The notes: generated by a model from the sequence alone, not told the origin. Shown: positions 10,587-22,627, numbered from the stretch's first letter. The stretch: 64,000 nt of DNA from Saussurea involucrata (GCA_033807775.1 CM066327.1:76638795-76702794); one strand, 5' to 3'. Made by a program: numbers and translations.

Positions 10587-13500
10587 ATGGCGGAACAAGC
10601 CAACTCGGCAGAATCGAGTAGAATAGTACTTGTTAATCACATAGTGATCCAACCCTACGAGTTTGTAGACAACAACTACAGATTCGACGCCAATCCAGCT
10701 AACTATTTACCCATTTACCATGTGTTCGTAGAGTTTTTCAGAAACTCTGAACTCTTTCAAGCCCTCACAATGTTCGATGATGACCTTCCAGAGATTTATG
10801 TCCAACAATGGTGGACTACCTGTCAGTACATTCAAGAGAGGAAAGGCATTATTGGGAAAGTTGATTCAGGAAGACAAGGCGGAACAAGAACGATACGCAT
10901 TCGCGACAAAACCCATCGAAGAATCTTTAGAATGCAAACCAAAAAACAGCTACGAATCCCGGCATTTGAAAAACCCCCTAAAACCCCTGTTCTTCTTGCA
11001 TTTGCTAAGTTCTTAGGCTACCACAAAGACCTAACCATGATTGGGAAATTCAAGAGAGGTAATCTACCCCCAATCTGGAATTTCATGTTTTCAATTCTAA
11101 ACCGAACCCTCGCCTGCAAAAGTGGTAGCCAAGACCAAGCTAGCACTGAAATCCTTCAGATTATGTATGGCCTATACATCAGAAGGCATTTTGATTATGC
11201 CAAAGTCCTCTACAAAGAGATTTTGGGTGCTGTGAATACAAAGACTTCAAGTCTGGCAAGAGGAGGAGAAGTGGGCAAGCACAGGAATCTGAAGCACATC
11301 GGATTTCAAAGGTTCATTAGCCTTGTCATCAGAGAAACATTCCAAACCCTGCAACTAACTCAACAGGGAAATCCAACTCCTGGATGGGTGATGTCCAGAT
11401 TCAATCCAAAAACCACAGGTGAGTACCCTAACACCATATGAGTCCCACAAACATTGTTATCTCTGATATATCCAACCCACATTTCTCTCCAAAACTATAG
11501 ACATGCTGCTCAACTTCAAGAACCTGAGGTGAGATCCCGGCATACATAGATCCTGAACCTTCGTTAGAGTCTGTGAGTGTTGTAAGAGAAGAGGAAGAAA
11601 TAGAAAGACTAGAGGGAAGAGTACCCGACGTGGGGTCTTCCTCTGCCCATGTTGAGGAGGAGGAAGTAGTGGACAGAGCATCCTCTCTTGAGGCTGTCCA
11701 AGTGGGTGTAAGGGAAACTGCAGAGGAGGTGGCAGAAAGTTCGTCCTCCTCTGGCAGTAGTGAGGAAGAGGAGAGTGAGGGATAGACATCTGAGTCTTCT
11801 ACATCCCTAGGAGCCGAGGGCAATGTGAGTTTAGAAGAAGATGTTCAAATGAACTCACATGTGTGTTTCCGTAGCCCAACTCCCAGTGCTACCACACAAC
11901 CTATCCTTGGTGATCAAGACCAAGTGGATATTGAATCTGAGGTGCACACCTCGAACCCAAACCAGCTTAAACCACCAGAGGCAACTCTTAACGCCTCTGG
12001 TATGCACGAAACCGGGGAATCCATTTTCGGTACTGATATCACATCGCCCCAGGACATCAATATGTCACCTACACACGCTGAAGCCTCTGTGACTTGCATA
12101 GATTTGACACAAAATAGCACTAAGATCTTTCGAATCTCACGCAGGCTCTGCCCAACTCAGGGGCAGTGGGATGACTTATTATCACAAGGGAAGACCTGTC
12201 TTGATCCCAGGTCCTCCCAACACATCAGATTTCCTTCTCCAGAACCTGAGCTGGAAGAGGAAACTCTGATCATAACACCCAGAGATGAATCCCCTGAAAA
12301 GGAGCATCAATGATCGGGGGGAAGTCCTCACCAGAGCAGAGCTCAAAAGCTTCTGTGACAGTATTAGCAACTCTTTAAATGAGTATAAACTTATCAATGA
12401 TGGCAAAGAGGAGCTGATCCGCAAGGAGAATGCTTCTCTCAAAGAAGAGCTGCAACAGATTACAAGGAAATTTGCAGAGACTTCTCAGAAGTATGTTGAT
12501 TCTGAAAGGGCCAGAGCAGAGGAGACACATAAACTGACAACAGAGCTCGCTGATCTAAAGAGAACCATGACAGAGAATCACACAACGGCAATGACCAGAA
12601 CTTTGCCAATCCCCTCGGTCATTCTGTCAGAGAGCAACATCGGAGCTCTGACAGACATGATCAATATCTCTGTCAAGGATGCAATTAAAGAGAACACGAC
12701 ATCTTCTGTAACTCCACTAAATGCTTTTGGTCCAAGCCCCAACGAACTACCTATGACAGTTGGACAGATGGGAGAATTCAGCAGAAATGTTCTAAGCAAA
12801 ATGATGACCATCTCGTCCAAATTTGTCATGAAGGCTCAAGCGACAGAGAGACATGTTCAATCATCTTTTGCCTCTCACAAATTCAATTTTGAGAGTCAAG
12901 TAGATGAGGTCAGAATTGCTGCAACAGAGGTCGAAGATACATTGAAAAAGGCAGTCACTATCTTCACAGATGCCATCTTACAGACTGCTACGCACAAAAG
13001 ACCTGCAGAAGGACCCCCAGAAGGAGAACCTTCAAGGAAGAAGGGTAAGTTTGTTGTTCCGGACTAACCCAGAGACGGAATTGCAGCTTCTTATAATGAT
13101 GATGATGATTTCCAAGACGCTGCAGCAGAGCACTCAGACAATCAGATGGGAGAGTCCTATGATCAACAAAAGGGGGAGACAGAGACACAGAAGGAGAAGG
13201 AGACAGAGAAAGAAGCAGAGAAATAGACAGAAAAAGAGAAAGAAAAAGAGACACCTGGGGAGACAGAGGAAACTCCAACAGAAACAATGATGATTGAGTT
13301 CGACTACATGTACAAAGACTTAACGTTCAAAGCACCAGAAGAAGCGTCGACATCTCAACCACCAGAGATCATCATCCTAGATACTCCTCCCCAATCCCCA
13401 AGGACTGAACTAGAGAGAACAGACCCATTCTCTGCTGAAGAACATATAAACCAAACCCAAACTGCAGAAGAGCCACATAACCAAACTGATACACTCATGG

Positions 13501-13609
13501 CTGAAAACCAACCCCAAAACCCACCTGAGCAAAACCCTCAACAGAATCTAGAATCTTTAACCCAATACACAGACAAACCTTCTCTAGAAGAAGTGTTTGC
13601 ACATCTCTA
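10587..13609 (+). pseudogene. Element A third ORF (env-like position), copy 1, spliced and broken
   Basis: ATG at 10587 is chosen for its strong context AACAATGGCG. Exon 1 (to 11418) encodes a folded-looking domain: YVQQWWTTCQ, GRQGGTRTIRIRDK, LLAFAKFLGYHKDL, NFMFSILNRTLACKSGSQDQAS and DYAKVLYKEIL. A GT-AG intron at 11419-11528 joins phase-correctly to an acidic Glu and Ser exon (SVVREEEEIERLEG). A TAG at 11783-11785, where copy 2 has GAG, breaks it. A shift near 12300 leads to a coiled-coil part (RKENASLKEELQQITRKFAE, residues continuing to KKGKFVVPD and a TAA). After further in-frame material with one TAG it ends at EEVFAHL. Product unknown; known Sireviruses carry an env-like gene here, but I see no clear signal peptide or membrane helix. 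Confidence 0.65.
11419..11528 (+). other. Probable intron in third ORF of element A, copy 1
   Basis: The donor CACAG|GTGAGT is near consensus. The acceptor is ...CCTGAG|GTGAG. Exon 1 ends in phase 1 and the next exon continues in the open frame GEIPAYIDPEP. The same intron is at 15302-15411 in copy 2. Length is 110 bases, normal for plants. Confidence 0.6.
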
Positions 13610-14345
13610 AGTTGATAGATATATTCCAAATCTGTATATACTTTTGTTTTCCTTTTGTAAATATTGTTGCAAGAAAAGAGAAAAGTTGAAAAGAAAAATC
13701 GGTCATTTAAGCTCATGATTTTAGGGGGAGCTTAAAAGGAATATAAGCATGGTTTAAGGGGGAGCAAGTCAAAACAATTTCAAATCTAAATAACATTGCT
13801 CGTTGAACATAGAGGAAAATTCTTTTTAAGAAAGGGAAAACCTGTTCTGATGAAAACATTATTTGATAATGTGAAGAACTTACCAGAACTCTGACATTTC
13901 ACCAGAGCCTCTAATGATTTTCACCAGAACTCTGTGAAATCTCTGAGATTGTTCTGCTTTCGTTCTTTGACTACTTTCACATCAGATACATGATTTGCAA
14001 ATGATTTTAGGGTAAAGGTGAAACACTTTGGGTTACTTGAAAGAATGGACATAATCTTCCATCAGAGACAAAATGTGCTGAGAGTTCCACCAGAGCTCTG
14101 CCATTTCTCTGATAATGGTCATCAGAGATGCGGGTTGCTTTTAAGCATCAACCACCTGTCACCCACAAATCTCTAACCGTGACGGTTTGATAGCCCAAAA
14201 GATGTCAGAACCAAAACCCATGTGGTATCTTCTGATTGAAAGACCAACCGTTAGTTGTTTCCACGTTCTACTGTAGAGGCCGTTCCACTATCTGACACTC
14301 GAGTACCTACAGTACCTACGATGGTTATCCAGCCCGATATTTCGA

Positions 14346-14355
14346 GTATATATAC
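14346..14355 (+). promoter_or_regulatory. Putative internal TATA box before the third ORF, copy 2
   Basis: The same GTATATATAC and CT-rich leader as in copy 1, ahead of the ATG at 14470. Confidence 0.5.
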
Positions 14356-14469
14356 CCATCCCTTTGACCCATTTCATTTCTTACGACTTCTAAGTATTCA
14401 AACCTACATATTCTTCCCTCCTTTCTTCATATACTAATAGTGTTCTTCAGAACCCAGAAACCTGCAACA

Positions 14470-17400
14470 ATGGCGGAACAAGCCAACTCGGCAGAATCGA
14501 GTAGAATAGTACTTGTTAATCACATAGTGATCCAACCCTACGAGTTTGTAGACAACAACTACAGATTCGACGCCAATCCAGCCAACTATTTACCCATTTA
14601 CCATGTGTTCGTAGAGTTTTTCAGAAACTCTGAACTCTTTCAAGCCCTCACAATGTTCGATGATGACCTTCCAGAGATTTATGTCCAACAATGGTGGACT
14701 ACCTGTCAGTACATTCAAGAGAGGAAAGGCATTATTGGGAAAGTTGATTCAGGAAGACAAGGCGGAACAAGAACGATACGCATTCGCGACAAAACCCATC
14801 GAAGAATCTTTAGAATGCAAACCAAAAAACAGCTACGAATCCCTGCATTTGAAAAACCCCCTAAAACCCCTGTTCTTCTTGCATTTGCTAAGTTCTTAGG
14901 CTACCACAAAGACCTAACCATGATTGGGAAATTCAAGAGAGGTAATCTACCCCCAATCTGGAATTTCATGTTTTCAATTCTAAACCGAACCCTCGCCTGC
15001 AAAAGTGGTAGACAAGACCAAGCTAGCACTGAAATCCTTCAGATTATGTATGACCTATACTTCAGAAGGCATTTTGATTATGCCAAAGTCCTCTACAAAG
15101 AGATTCTGGGTGCTGTGAATACAAAGACTTCAAGTCTGGCAAGATGAGGAGAAGTGGGCATGCACAGGAATCTGAAGCACATCGGATTTCCAAGGTTCAT
15201 TAGCCTTGTCATCAGAGAAACATTCCAAACCCTGCAACTAACTCAACAGGGAAATCCAACTCCTGGATGAGTGATGTCCAGATTCAATCCAAAAACCACA
15301 GGTGAGTACCCTAACACCAGAAGAGTCCCACAAACCTTGTTATCTCTGATATAGCCAACCCACATTTCTCTCCAAAACTATAGACATGCTGCTCAACTTC
15401 AAGAACCTGAGGTGAGATCCCGGCATACATAGATCCTGAACCTTCGTTAGAGTCTGTGAGTGTTGTAAGAGAAGAGGAAGAAATAGAAAGACTAGATGGA
15501 AGAGTACCCGAAGTGGGGTCTTCCTCTGCCCATGTTGAGGTGGAGGAAGTAGTGGACAGAGCATCCCCTCTGGAGGCTGTCCAAGAGGGTGTAAGGGAAA
15601 CTGCAGAGGAGGTGGCAGAAAGTTCGTCCTCCTCTGGCAGTAGTGAGGAAGAGGAGAGTGAGGGAGAGACATCTGAGTCTTCTACATCCCTAGGAGCCGA
15701 GGGCAATGTGAGTTTAGAAGAAGATGTTCAAATGAACACACATGTCTGTTTCCGTAGCCCAACTCCCAGTGCTACCACACAACCTATCATTGGTGATCAA
15801 GACCAAGTGGATATTGAATCTGAGGTGCACACCTCGAACCCAAACCAGCTTAAACCACCAGAGGCAACTCTTCACGCCTCTGGTATGCACGAAACCGGGG
15901 AATCCATTTTCGGTACTGATATCACATCGCCCCAGGACATCAATATGTCACCTACACACGTTGAAGCCTCTGTGACTTGCATAGATTTGACACAAAATAG
16001 CACTAAGATCTTTCGAATCTCACGCAGGCTCTGCCCAACTCAGGGGCAGTGGGATGACTTAGTATCACAAGGGAAGACCTGTCTTGATCCCAGGTCCTCC
16101 CAACACATCAGATTTCCTTCTCCAGAACCTGAGCTGGAAGAGGAAACTCTGATCATAACACCCAGAGATGTATCCCCTGAAAAGGAGCATCAATGATCGG
16201 GAGGAAGTCCTCACCAGAGCAGAGCTCAAAAGCTTCTGTGACAGTATTAGCAACTCCTTAAATGAGTATAAACTTATCAATGATGGCAAAGAGGAGCTGA
16301 TCCGCAAGGAGAATGCTTCTCTCAAAGAAGAGCTGCAACAGATTACAAGGAAATTTGCAGAGACTTCTCAGAAGTATGTTGATTCTGAAAGGGCCAGAGC
16401 AGAGGAGACACATAAACTGACAACAGAGCTCGCTGATCTAAAGAGAACCATGACAGAGAATCACACAACGGCAATGAACAGAACTTTGCCAATCCCCTCG
16501 GTCATTCTGTCAGAGATCAACATCGGAGCTCTGACAGACATGATCAATATCTCTGTCAAGGATGCAATTAAAGAGGACACGACATCGTCTGTAACTCCAC
16601 TAAATGCTTTTGGTCCAAGCCCCAACGAACTACCTATGACAGTTGGACAGATGGGAGAATTCAGCAGAAATGTTCTAAGCAAAATGATGACCATCTCGTC
16701 CAAATTCGTCATGAAGGCTCAAGCGACAGAGAGACATGTTCAATCATCTTTTGCCTCTCACAAATTCAATTTTGAGAGTCAAGTAGATGAGGTCAGAATT
16801 GCTGCAACAGAGGTCGAAGATACATTGAAAAAGGCAGTCACTATCTTCACAGATGCCATCTTACAGACTGCTACGCACAAAAGACCTGCAGAAGGACCCC
16901 CAGAAGGAGAACCTTCAAGGAAGAAGGGTAAGTTTGTTGTTCCGGACTAACCCAGAGACGGAATTGCAGCTTCTTATAATGATGATGATGATTTCCAAGA
17001 CGCTGCAGCAGAGCACTCAGACAATCAGATGGGAGAGTCCTATGATCAACAAAAGGGGGAGACAGAGACACAGAAGGAGAAGGAGACAGAGAAAGAAGCA
17101 GAGAAATAGACCGAGAAAGAGAAAGAAAAAGAGACACCTGGGGAGACAACGGAAACTCCAACAGAAACAATGATGATTGAGTTCGACTACATGTACAAAG
17201 ACTTAACGTTCAAAGCACCAGAAGAAGCGTCGACATCTCAACCACCAGAGATCATCATCCTAGATACTCCTCCCCAATCCCCAAGGACTGAACCAGAGAG
17301 AACAGACCCATTCTCTGCTGAAGAACATATAAACCAAACCCAAACTGCAGAAGAGCCACAGAACCAAACTGATACACTCATGGCTGAAAACCAACCCCAA

Positions 17401-17492
17401 AACCCACCTGAGCAAAACCCTCAACAGAATCTAGAATCTTTAACCCAATACACAGACAAACCTTCTCTAGAAGAAGTGTTTGCACATCTCTA
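14470..17492 (+). pseudogene. Element A third ORF (env-like position), copy 2, broken
   Basis: Same gene as at 10587. Exon 1 carries TGA at 15145-15147 (Gly codon in copy 1) and TGA at 15268-15270 (Trp in copy 1). The acidic second exon is longer here, because GAG is kept where copy 1 has TAG: it runs EEEESEGETSESS through RISRRLCPTQGQWDDL to SPEKEHQ at 16196. A one-base shift there leads to the coiled-coil segment (16168 frame). That segment ends KFVVPD at 16950 and continues in the same frame past TAA and TAG to a Gln, Pro and Asn-rich tail ending EEVFAHL at 17492. Function is unknown. It is the less interrupted copy for the second exon and the worse one for exon 1. Confidence 0.65.
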
Positions 17493-17508
17493 AGTTGATA
17501 GATATATT

Positions 17509-18368
17509 ATCCCCATAAATGCCATACCCAACAACCCTTACCTTAACCCCATCAGAGCAAACAGACTAAATGATGATAGGCGAAGGTTCATCACAACCAG
17601 ATCACAACTGAACAAAGCCATAAACTCATCATTCGTCTTCGTCAGAATCTAGAAGATTGAGCAAACAAAATTCGCTCATAACAGAATTGTGTACCATGTC
17701 TACACAGTGGAGACATAAAACAATAAGATAGAAATGTCCAACGACAACGATCTTGGTCTTCTGAATCCCTATGATCTAATAACTCTACATGCCCACTGTG
17801 TTAACAACAGCGACAGGTACACAGCTGCAAGAACTGCACTGGTTGAAGTTTAGTATGCTTTGCAAGAGCACGTAAACCTCAGAATACAAGTTGACTTCCA
17901 GCTTGGCATAGAATTTGAACTCGAGAGACTGGCGATTGCACCTCCAAATGAAAGTCTTGAGGGACTTGGCCAACACAAAATAGGAACCGTGATTGGAAAT
18001 CCACCAATCTTTATCTGCCAACAGAAGCGCATCAAGAAGGCCATCAGATCTTCTGAAACCCACAAGTACTCAAGTGAATCGGTGCTGTATCTCAAGAACA
18101 TCATCGCAAATCTACCAAGAGAATTCAGAGAATTCAGAGGTTCTACATCAACCAGATAGACCTCATGTTAGAATTCAGAGACCTGATCAGAAGATTCGAC
18201 AGAATTCTAAGAGGAAATTACTATGCTTAGTATACTATTTCTTTGTTCTGTATTGTAATATTTTAAAGAATAGTATCAGGTTTCACAGAGGATGATCTTC
18301 TCCTCTTTGTCTTTTGTTTACATCTCTGTAGATAGCATAATTTGAATTTTCAATACTTAGGGGGAGAT
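17509..18368 (+). pseudogene. C-terminal remnant of the element A third ORF and 3' end with polypurine tract
   Basis: A frame at 17860-18159 reads EHVNLRIQVDFQLGIEFELERLAIAP and continues to NIIANLPREFREFRG before stopping. Upstream the frame contains stops (near 17650, 17718 and 17850) but stays codon-like, so this is probably the last exon of the third ORF. From 18160 to 18357 I see nothing coding. AGGGGGAGAT at 18359-18368 is the plus-strand primer site directly before the LTR. Confidence 0.5.
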
Positions 18369-19070
18369 TGTTAGCCCCAAGTATACAAGATGTAAAAGTA
18401 TTGAAAATATTACAAGTCAGAAGATCACCAGAGATCCGGTAGAAGACTTGGAAGAATTCAACCAGAAGATCATCAGAGCTCGACAGAGCTCTGGCAGAAG
18501 ACTTCTTCTGTTCCACCAGAAGAACTGTTCACACCAGAAGACCATCAGAGCTCTGGCGTAAGAGCTCTGGTGAATGAAGACCTCTGTGAAGCTTAAGCCT
18601 CATTGAAATCTCTAAGTGTTAGACACGTGTCCGTACTTTCCACTTAAGCCCTAAAAGGACGGAGACACACATTCCTCGTGTCACCTCAGGGTTAGATAGT
18701 ACACTGTCTTTCACTTTATCAGGCTATAAATAGAAGGCTAGTGGAACACACATTTGTAAGCTTTTGGAAGAATTATTTTCCACATTTGTGAAAGCACACA
18801 CTGCTACATTCCACACCACTATCACTGTACGATTTGTTTCCTGAGAGATTTAAGAATACACACACTTGAACGTGTTCTTGGTGTTATTCAAGCATATCAA
18901 TATACGAGCAACTTATTCACTTGATCTTGTTATCATTTACTGTTCACTATTGATACTCTTATTGTTACATAATCATTTACACAATCACTCGTATTTAATA
19001 GCTTTATATTATGCTTCCGCTATCTGTTTTATGCTATTTATATGAGATAACTTGAATCTGGGAACCTACA
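18369..19070 (+). repeat. Element A 3' LTR
   Basis: It starts TGTTAGCCCC directly after the polypurine tract and ends GGGAACCTACA, where element C homology resumes. Length is about 702 bp. It holds several CAGAGCTCTG palindromes (18470-18580) and a TATA-like GCTATAAATAGAAG near 18723, the expected LTR promoter. The 5' LTR is outside the window, so the right edge rests on homology with C, the CA end and similarity to the B LTR end. Confidence 0.85.
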
Positions 19071-19217
19071 CCTTGGGTATAGCTTTTTTCGTTCCCACCA
19101 AAGATCACCGAGGGACCTTTCTCTTCCTTACATTCAGTGAGCAGGTTCTTTTTGCCAGTAATATGTCTAGAGCATCCGTTATCGAGCTACCAGATACCCT
19201 TCCGGAATTGCTGACAA
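19071..19217 (-). pseudogene. Element C protease fragment
   Basis: Minus-strand reading gives the protease motif as LDNGCSR in the place of LDSGCSRHM, followed by KEEKGPSVIFGGNEK, cut at 19071 by element A. The Tyr codon before Leu-Asp is TAG, a stop, and the Ser of DSG is Asn. The fragment is dead. The gag stop just upstream has changed from TAA to TAT. Confidence 0.8.
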
Positions 19218-21614
19218 AGGGAGAATAGTTTGATTTGGGCACCCATTTTACTATGGGTCCACATTTGTCAGTGGTGGTGGAGGAAGTATAAGGTTCAGCA
19301 ATCTTAGCAAAATTTGAAGATTTAGCTTCAGTGACAGTCTTCACTGGTCAATTTCTTAACCTCAGTGGTTGTTTTCACCTTAACGTAATTTGCACCAGGA
19401 TTGGTCTTCTTTGCCTTGGGGGCAGTGATCTTCACCTTAGCTAATTTTTCAGCTTTGGTGGCTGTAGGGCACTTACTGGAAATATGATCGGTAAGTCCAC
19501 AGTGATAACATTTCCTATAGCTAAGAGTAGCTTTAGGGCCATTTGCATGCTTAGCCAAAAATTTTAAATGAGCAGGGCCATCACCAAGTATACCTTTGGC
19601 ATTGGAATTTGGAGGAACTATCAGTTCTTCGGATTTCTTACCAAATACATCCACTTTCAGTTTAGGAGTAGATCGCTGAATAAATCAATGGATTTTGGTC
19701 TAAGACGTAGAGGGATGATTCACTAAATGTTTAGAAACATTCAGCTTAGGTACAAAGGTACCCTTATGAGGTTTTGGATTAAAAGCTTTTTCTTTACATT
19801 TACCTTTAGAAATTAAGGTAGGTTTATCCTCAGAAATGGGAGTTTTAGAAGAAGGACACTGAGATGAAGAGGTGTCAGGGATAGAGGACACGAACATTCC
19901 AAACTTAAGCATGGAACGATCAGTGGTTGGTTTTTCAGCATCAGCTTTATAACCAAGACCACTTTTGTCACTCAGGGGAATCTGAGCACGAACTATCTCA
20001 GTGATCGTTGTTGAGGATTTACACCATCCTTCAATAGTATCCTTTTCAGCCTTTAATGCAGCGATAACTTCTTCTCGCTCAATACTAATGATTTGATTTA
20101 TACAGACTTGATCTTTCAAATTTTCTTCTATTTTAGAAAGCCTTTTAATTTGCAAATGACAGTTTTTAAGCTGTTCAGCGAGATCAATATTTAGTTTTTC
20201 AGCTTTGGTCTTGCCATTCATGGCATCATATAAATCAATAGTCAAAAGATAGACGGTTCGTCATCTATCAGCGTCATTATCGACTGAAGTAGAAGTATCA
20301 GTGGAAAGATTTGATGTCTGAGATGTGGAGGTAGAAGTAGAGGGAATTTCAGCAGTTTCTTCCTCTTCTTCTATTTGAGCCATGAGGCAGAGATTGGCCT
20401 CATCATCCATCATTAGAGTCAGAGGAATCTTCATCTGATGCAGCCCAGTCAAGATCTTCAGCGATCATGCCTTTTCCTTTCTTCTTAAAGCTTTTAAGCT
20501 TCGCATATTTTTCTTTCAGCTTTTTGTATTTGTCATCTCTAGCTCTGGGGTTAGAGGATTTTTTGTAGGAAGAAGATGAGGGTTTGAAGACTTTTTTTGA
20601 CCTGCACTCACTAGCAAAGTGACCTATCTTTTCACAGTTATAGCAAGTGGCAGTTGCCTTATCTACAGTAGTTGAAGATTTTGGCTAGTCAATGAGGGAA
20701 AGAGATTTATTTCTTCTGGAGTTACTCTTTCTGGCGAATCTCCTGAAAGAATTAGTTAGGAGAGCCAGAGATTCATCGAGATCTGAAGGATTAGTGTCTG
20801 ATGAATCATCAGAGTTAGATTCCAACTCAGTGATAGTGACAGTAGATCGTTGAGTAGGTACCAACTCTGAAGAGAGTAAAGCAACAGGTGTGCTTATGGA
20901 ATCTTTTACAAGATTCTTCTTAAGATGACACGATTGCTCATGATTGAGTATAGTGCCATATAAGGTAGAGAGGGTCATAGATTTTAGATCCTTTGAGAGT
21001 TTAAGACACATAGAATAATTGTCCCAACTTTCAGGAAGACTTTCCAAAAACTTTGTTAGGATCTCAAAGTTATACTATTTCTTACCAACAGTTTTTAAGT
21101 CAATGATTAAACAGGTAAACCGTTGATGTATTTCAGAGAGGGTTTCATTCTTACCACAAATGAAACTTTCGTACTGTCTTACCAGGTTGATCTTTCTTGA
21201 ATCCTGAACTTCAGTAGTACCTTCATATTTAACACATATAGTGTCCCACATGGCTTTAGAACTCTCCAGGTTCATGACGGAGTGGTAGACTTCATCAGGA
21301 AGAGCCATAGAGATGATGGATCTGGCCTTAGTATCAATGGACACCTTCTTCTTATCCTCATCAGTCCAGTTAGTGACTTCCCAGATGATGATTCGTTCAG
21401 GGATAGCAACTCTAGTAGTAGTGGCAGGAACAACAGGGTCAATCATGAAAGGGACATATGGTCCATTTTCGACATAGTGAGGTATAGTGGAATCTACACC
21501 TTCTAGGAAGAGCATCATCCTATTTTTCCAGAGATTGAAGTTATCTTTGGAAAATCTAGGGGGTTTTGCAAGAGAACCACTATCGATATAGTTTGTGTTT
21601 GTGGGGTTAGCCAT
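19218..21614 (-). pseudogene. gag: Element C gag, broken, two zinc knuckles
   Basis: ATG at 21614 (MANPTNTNYIDSGSLAKPPRF). The N-terminal 220 residues form the DUF4219/UBN2-type capsid-like domain of plant copia Gag (NLWKNRMMLFLEG, ALPDEVYHSVMNL, LVRQYESFICGKNETL). Then follow a first CCHC knuckle CYNCEKIGHFASEC near 20620, a coiled-coil-like stretch (NIDLAEQLKNCHLQIKRL), a second knuckle CYHCGLTDHISSKC near 19490 and the WVPKSN tail. Breaks: TAG after GKK near 21072, TAG near 20686, and frame changes near 20400, 20250 and 19340. It would build the particle and bind RNA. Confidence 0.88.
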
Positions 21615-21647
21615 TATGAAAAATAGCAAGGAAGAGAAAAGAGTTAG

Positions 21648-22613
21648 TGTTGATCCATAACCCTCAGTGATTTGATAATGACCCTTTAAGAAACACTTAG
21701 TGAAAATTGTAAGTAGACAATATGTATTAGAGTTTCACTATCGCTGATAAGTACTATGTCTCTACAGTACCGTTGATAGGAAACTCATGTTCTTTAGATT
21801 ACACATTCAGCGAACACTGTTCATCAATATATCCCTGAGCCTGTTCAGTCTTATTGATGATCGCTGATAGTTTTAGTTGTTTACTTATGATCCCTGAAGA
21901 CAAGTTTCACGTCAACAAATGTTCTACGCTAAAGTCGAAGATCAAGCCAAAGAACCAGCGACAAGTCTACTAATGAACTGATACGGATATCAGCGAAGCC
22001 AAGATTTGTCCACTCAACGTGAAGTTACAAGTAGAAGACTTCAGCGATCGCTGAGCTTTGTCACTCTCTGATAAAGTATTGTTCAACGAACGCTGATCAT
22101 GAAGTCTTCCTCTACAAGTTACTTTTGTCTTACCCCTCTTGTACGCCTCCGTACGAAAATGTCAGAAAGGACATCCCTTTTGTCCAGGATCGTACAACCA
22201 ACTCTGATTCTACACTGTACACCATGCGGCTACTAAGGTTGTCTACAAAGGTCAAACCATGCAACAAATCAGCTGCTGCCACGTGTAAAGTAATACTGAA
22301 ATGCATTAAATGCAGTATTTAAGAAGAACCCTACTTCAGAAATGAAGTGCTCAGCCATCTTCTTCTTTCTATCTCTTAGTGTTAGAATGATATTAGTAAT
22401 ATTCCTATCTCCTTTCTGTCTTAATTCTAGTGCAAGAAACTTAGTGTTTCTCATAACTTGTTTAGATTAGGTTTAATCCTTAAACTTGTTCCACAAGAAG
22501 TTGTAAATTGTTTGATACATATCAATAAACAATTTAGAAAAGTAAATTATGTGTGTTTGTATTCAACCCCCCCCCCCCTTCTATAAACTTGTATAACCCT
22601 TTCGGGACCAACA
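21648..22613 (+). repeat. Element D 5' LTR
   Basis: TGTTGATCC...GGACCAACA. It contains the 14-bp palindrome TCAGCGATCGCTGA at 22041-22054 and a run of twelve C at 22567-22578 (seven in the 3' LTR). Many TCAGCGA and CGCTGA words occur throughout. Confidence 0.95.
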
Positions 22614-22615
22614 AG

Positions 22616-22627
22616 TGGTATCAGAGC
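22616..22627 (+). other. Primer-binding site of element D
   Basis: TGGTATCAGAGC two bases after the LTR, complementary to initiator tRNA-Met. Confidence 0.93.

Larger units (their letters stand above)
9743..13625 (+). repeat. Tandem duplication unit, copy 1 (3883 bp)
   Basis: Everything from CCAAATCTGTATATAC to GTTGATAGATATATT recurs at a constant offset of 3883 bases. The repeat carries a spacer, internal TATA, the third ORF and its intron. The three edges share the triplet ATT (9740-9742, 13623-13625, 17506-17508). The copies differ at scattered single bases, so this is not a simple assembly echo. Confidence 0.95.
13626..17508 (+). repeat. Tandem duplication unit, copy 2 (3883 bp)
   Basis: This is the second head-to-tail copy of 9743-13625. 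It ends in GATATATT, after which unique sequence (ATCCCCATAAATGCC) continues. Private nonsense changes in each copy show they have diverged since the duplication. Confidence 0.95.
1..19070 (+). mobile_element. Element A: Sirevirus-like Ty1/copia retrotransposon, 5'-truncated by the window edge
   Basis: The order is partial gag, protease, integrase, reverse transcriptase, RNase H, a duplicated third-ORF region, a polypurine tract (PPT) and a 3' LTR ending in ACCTACA at 19070. This is copia order, since integrase precedes RT. The element is interrupted by element B at 800-6170. It carries several AGGGGGAG tracts and a gene after pol, which is the layout known for Sireviruses. It lies inside the protease region of minus-strand element C: homology to C resumes at once at 19071. 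The first five bases there, CCTTG, should be the target-site duplication; the partner copy lies left of the window. All its reading frames are broken. Confidence 0.9.

Noticed and set aside
13171..13290. Arg/Gln-rich and Leu/Ser-rich frames near 13.0-13.3 kb and 16.9-17.2 kb
   Set aside because: They are alternate-frame readings of a purine-rich GAGACAGAGA stretch inside the third ORF.
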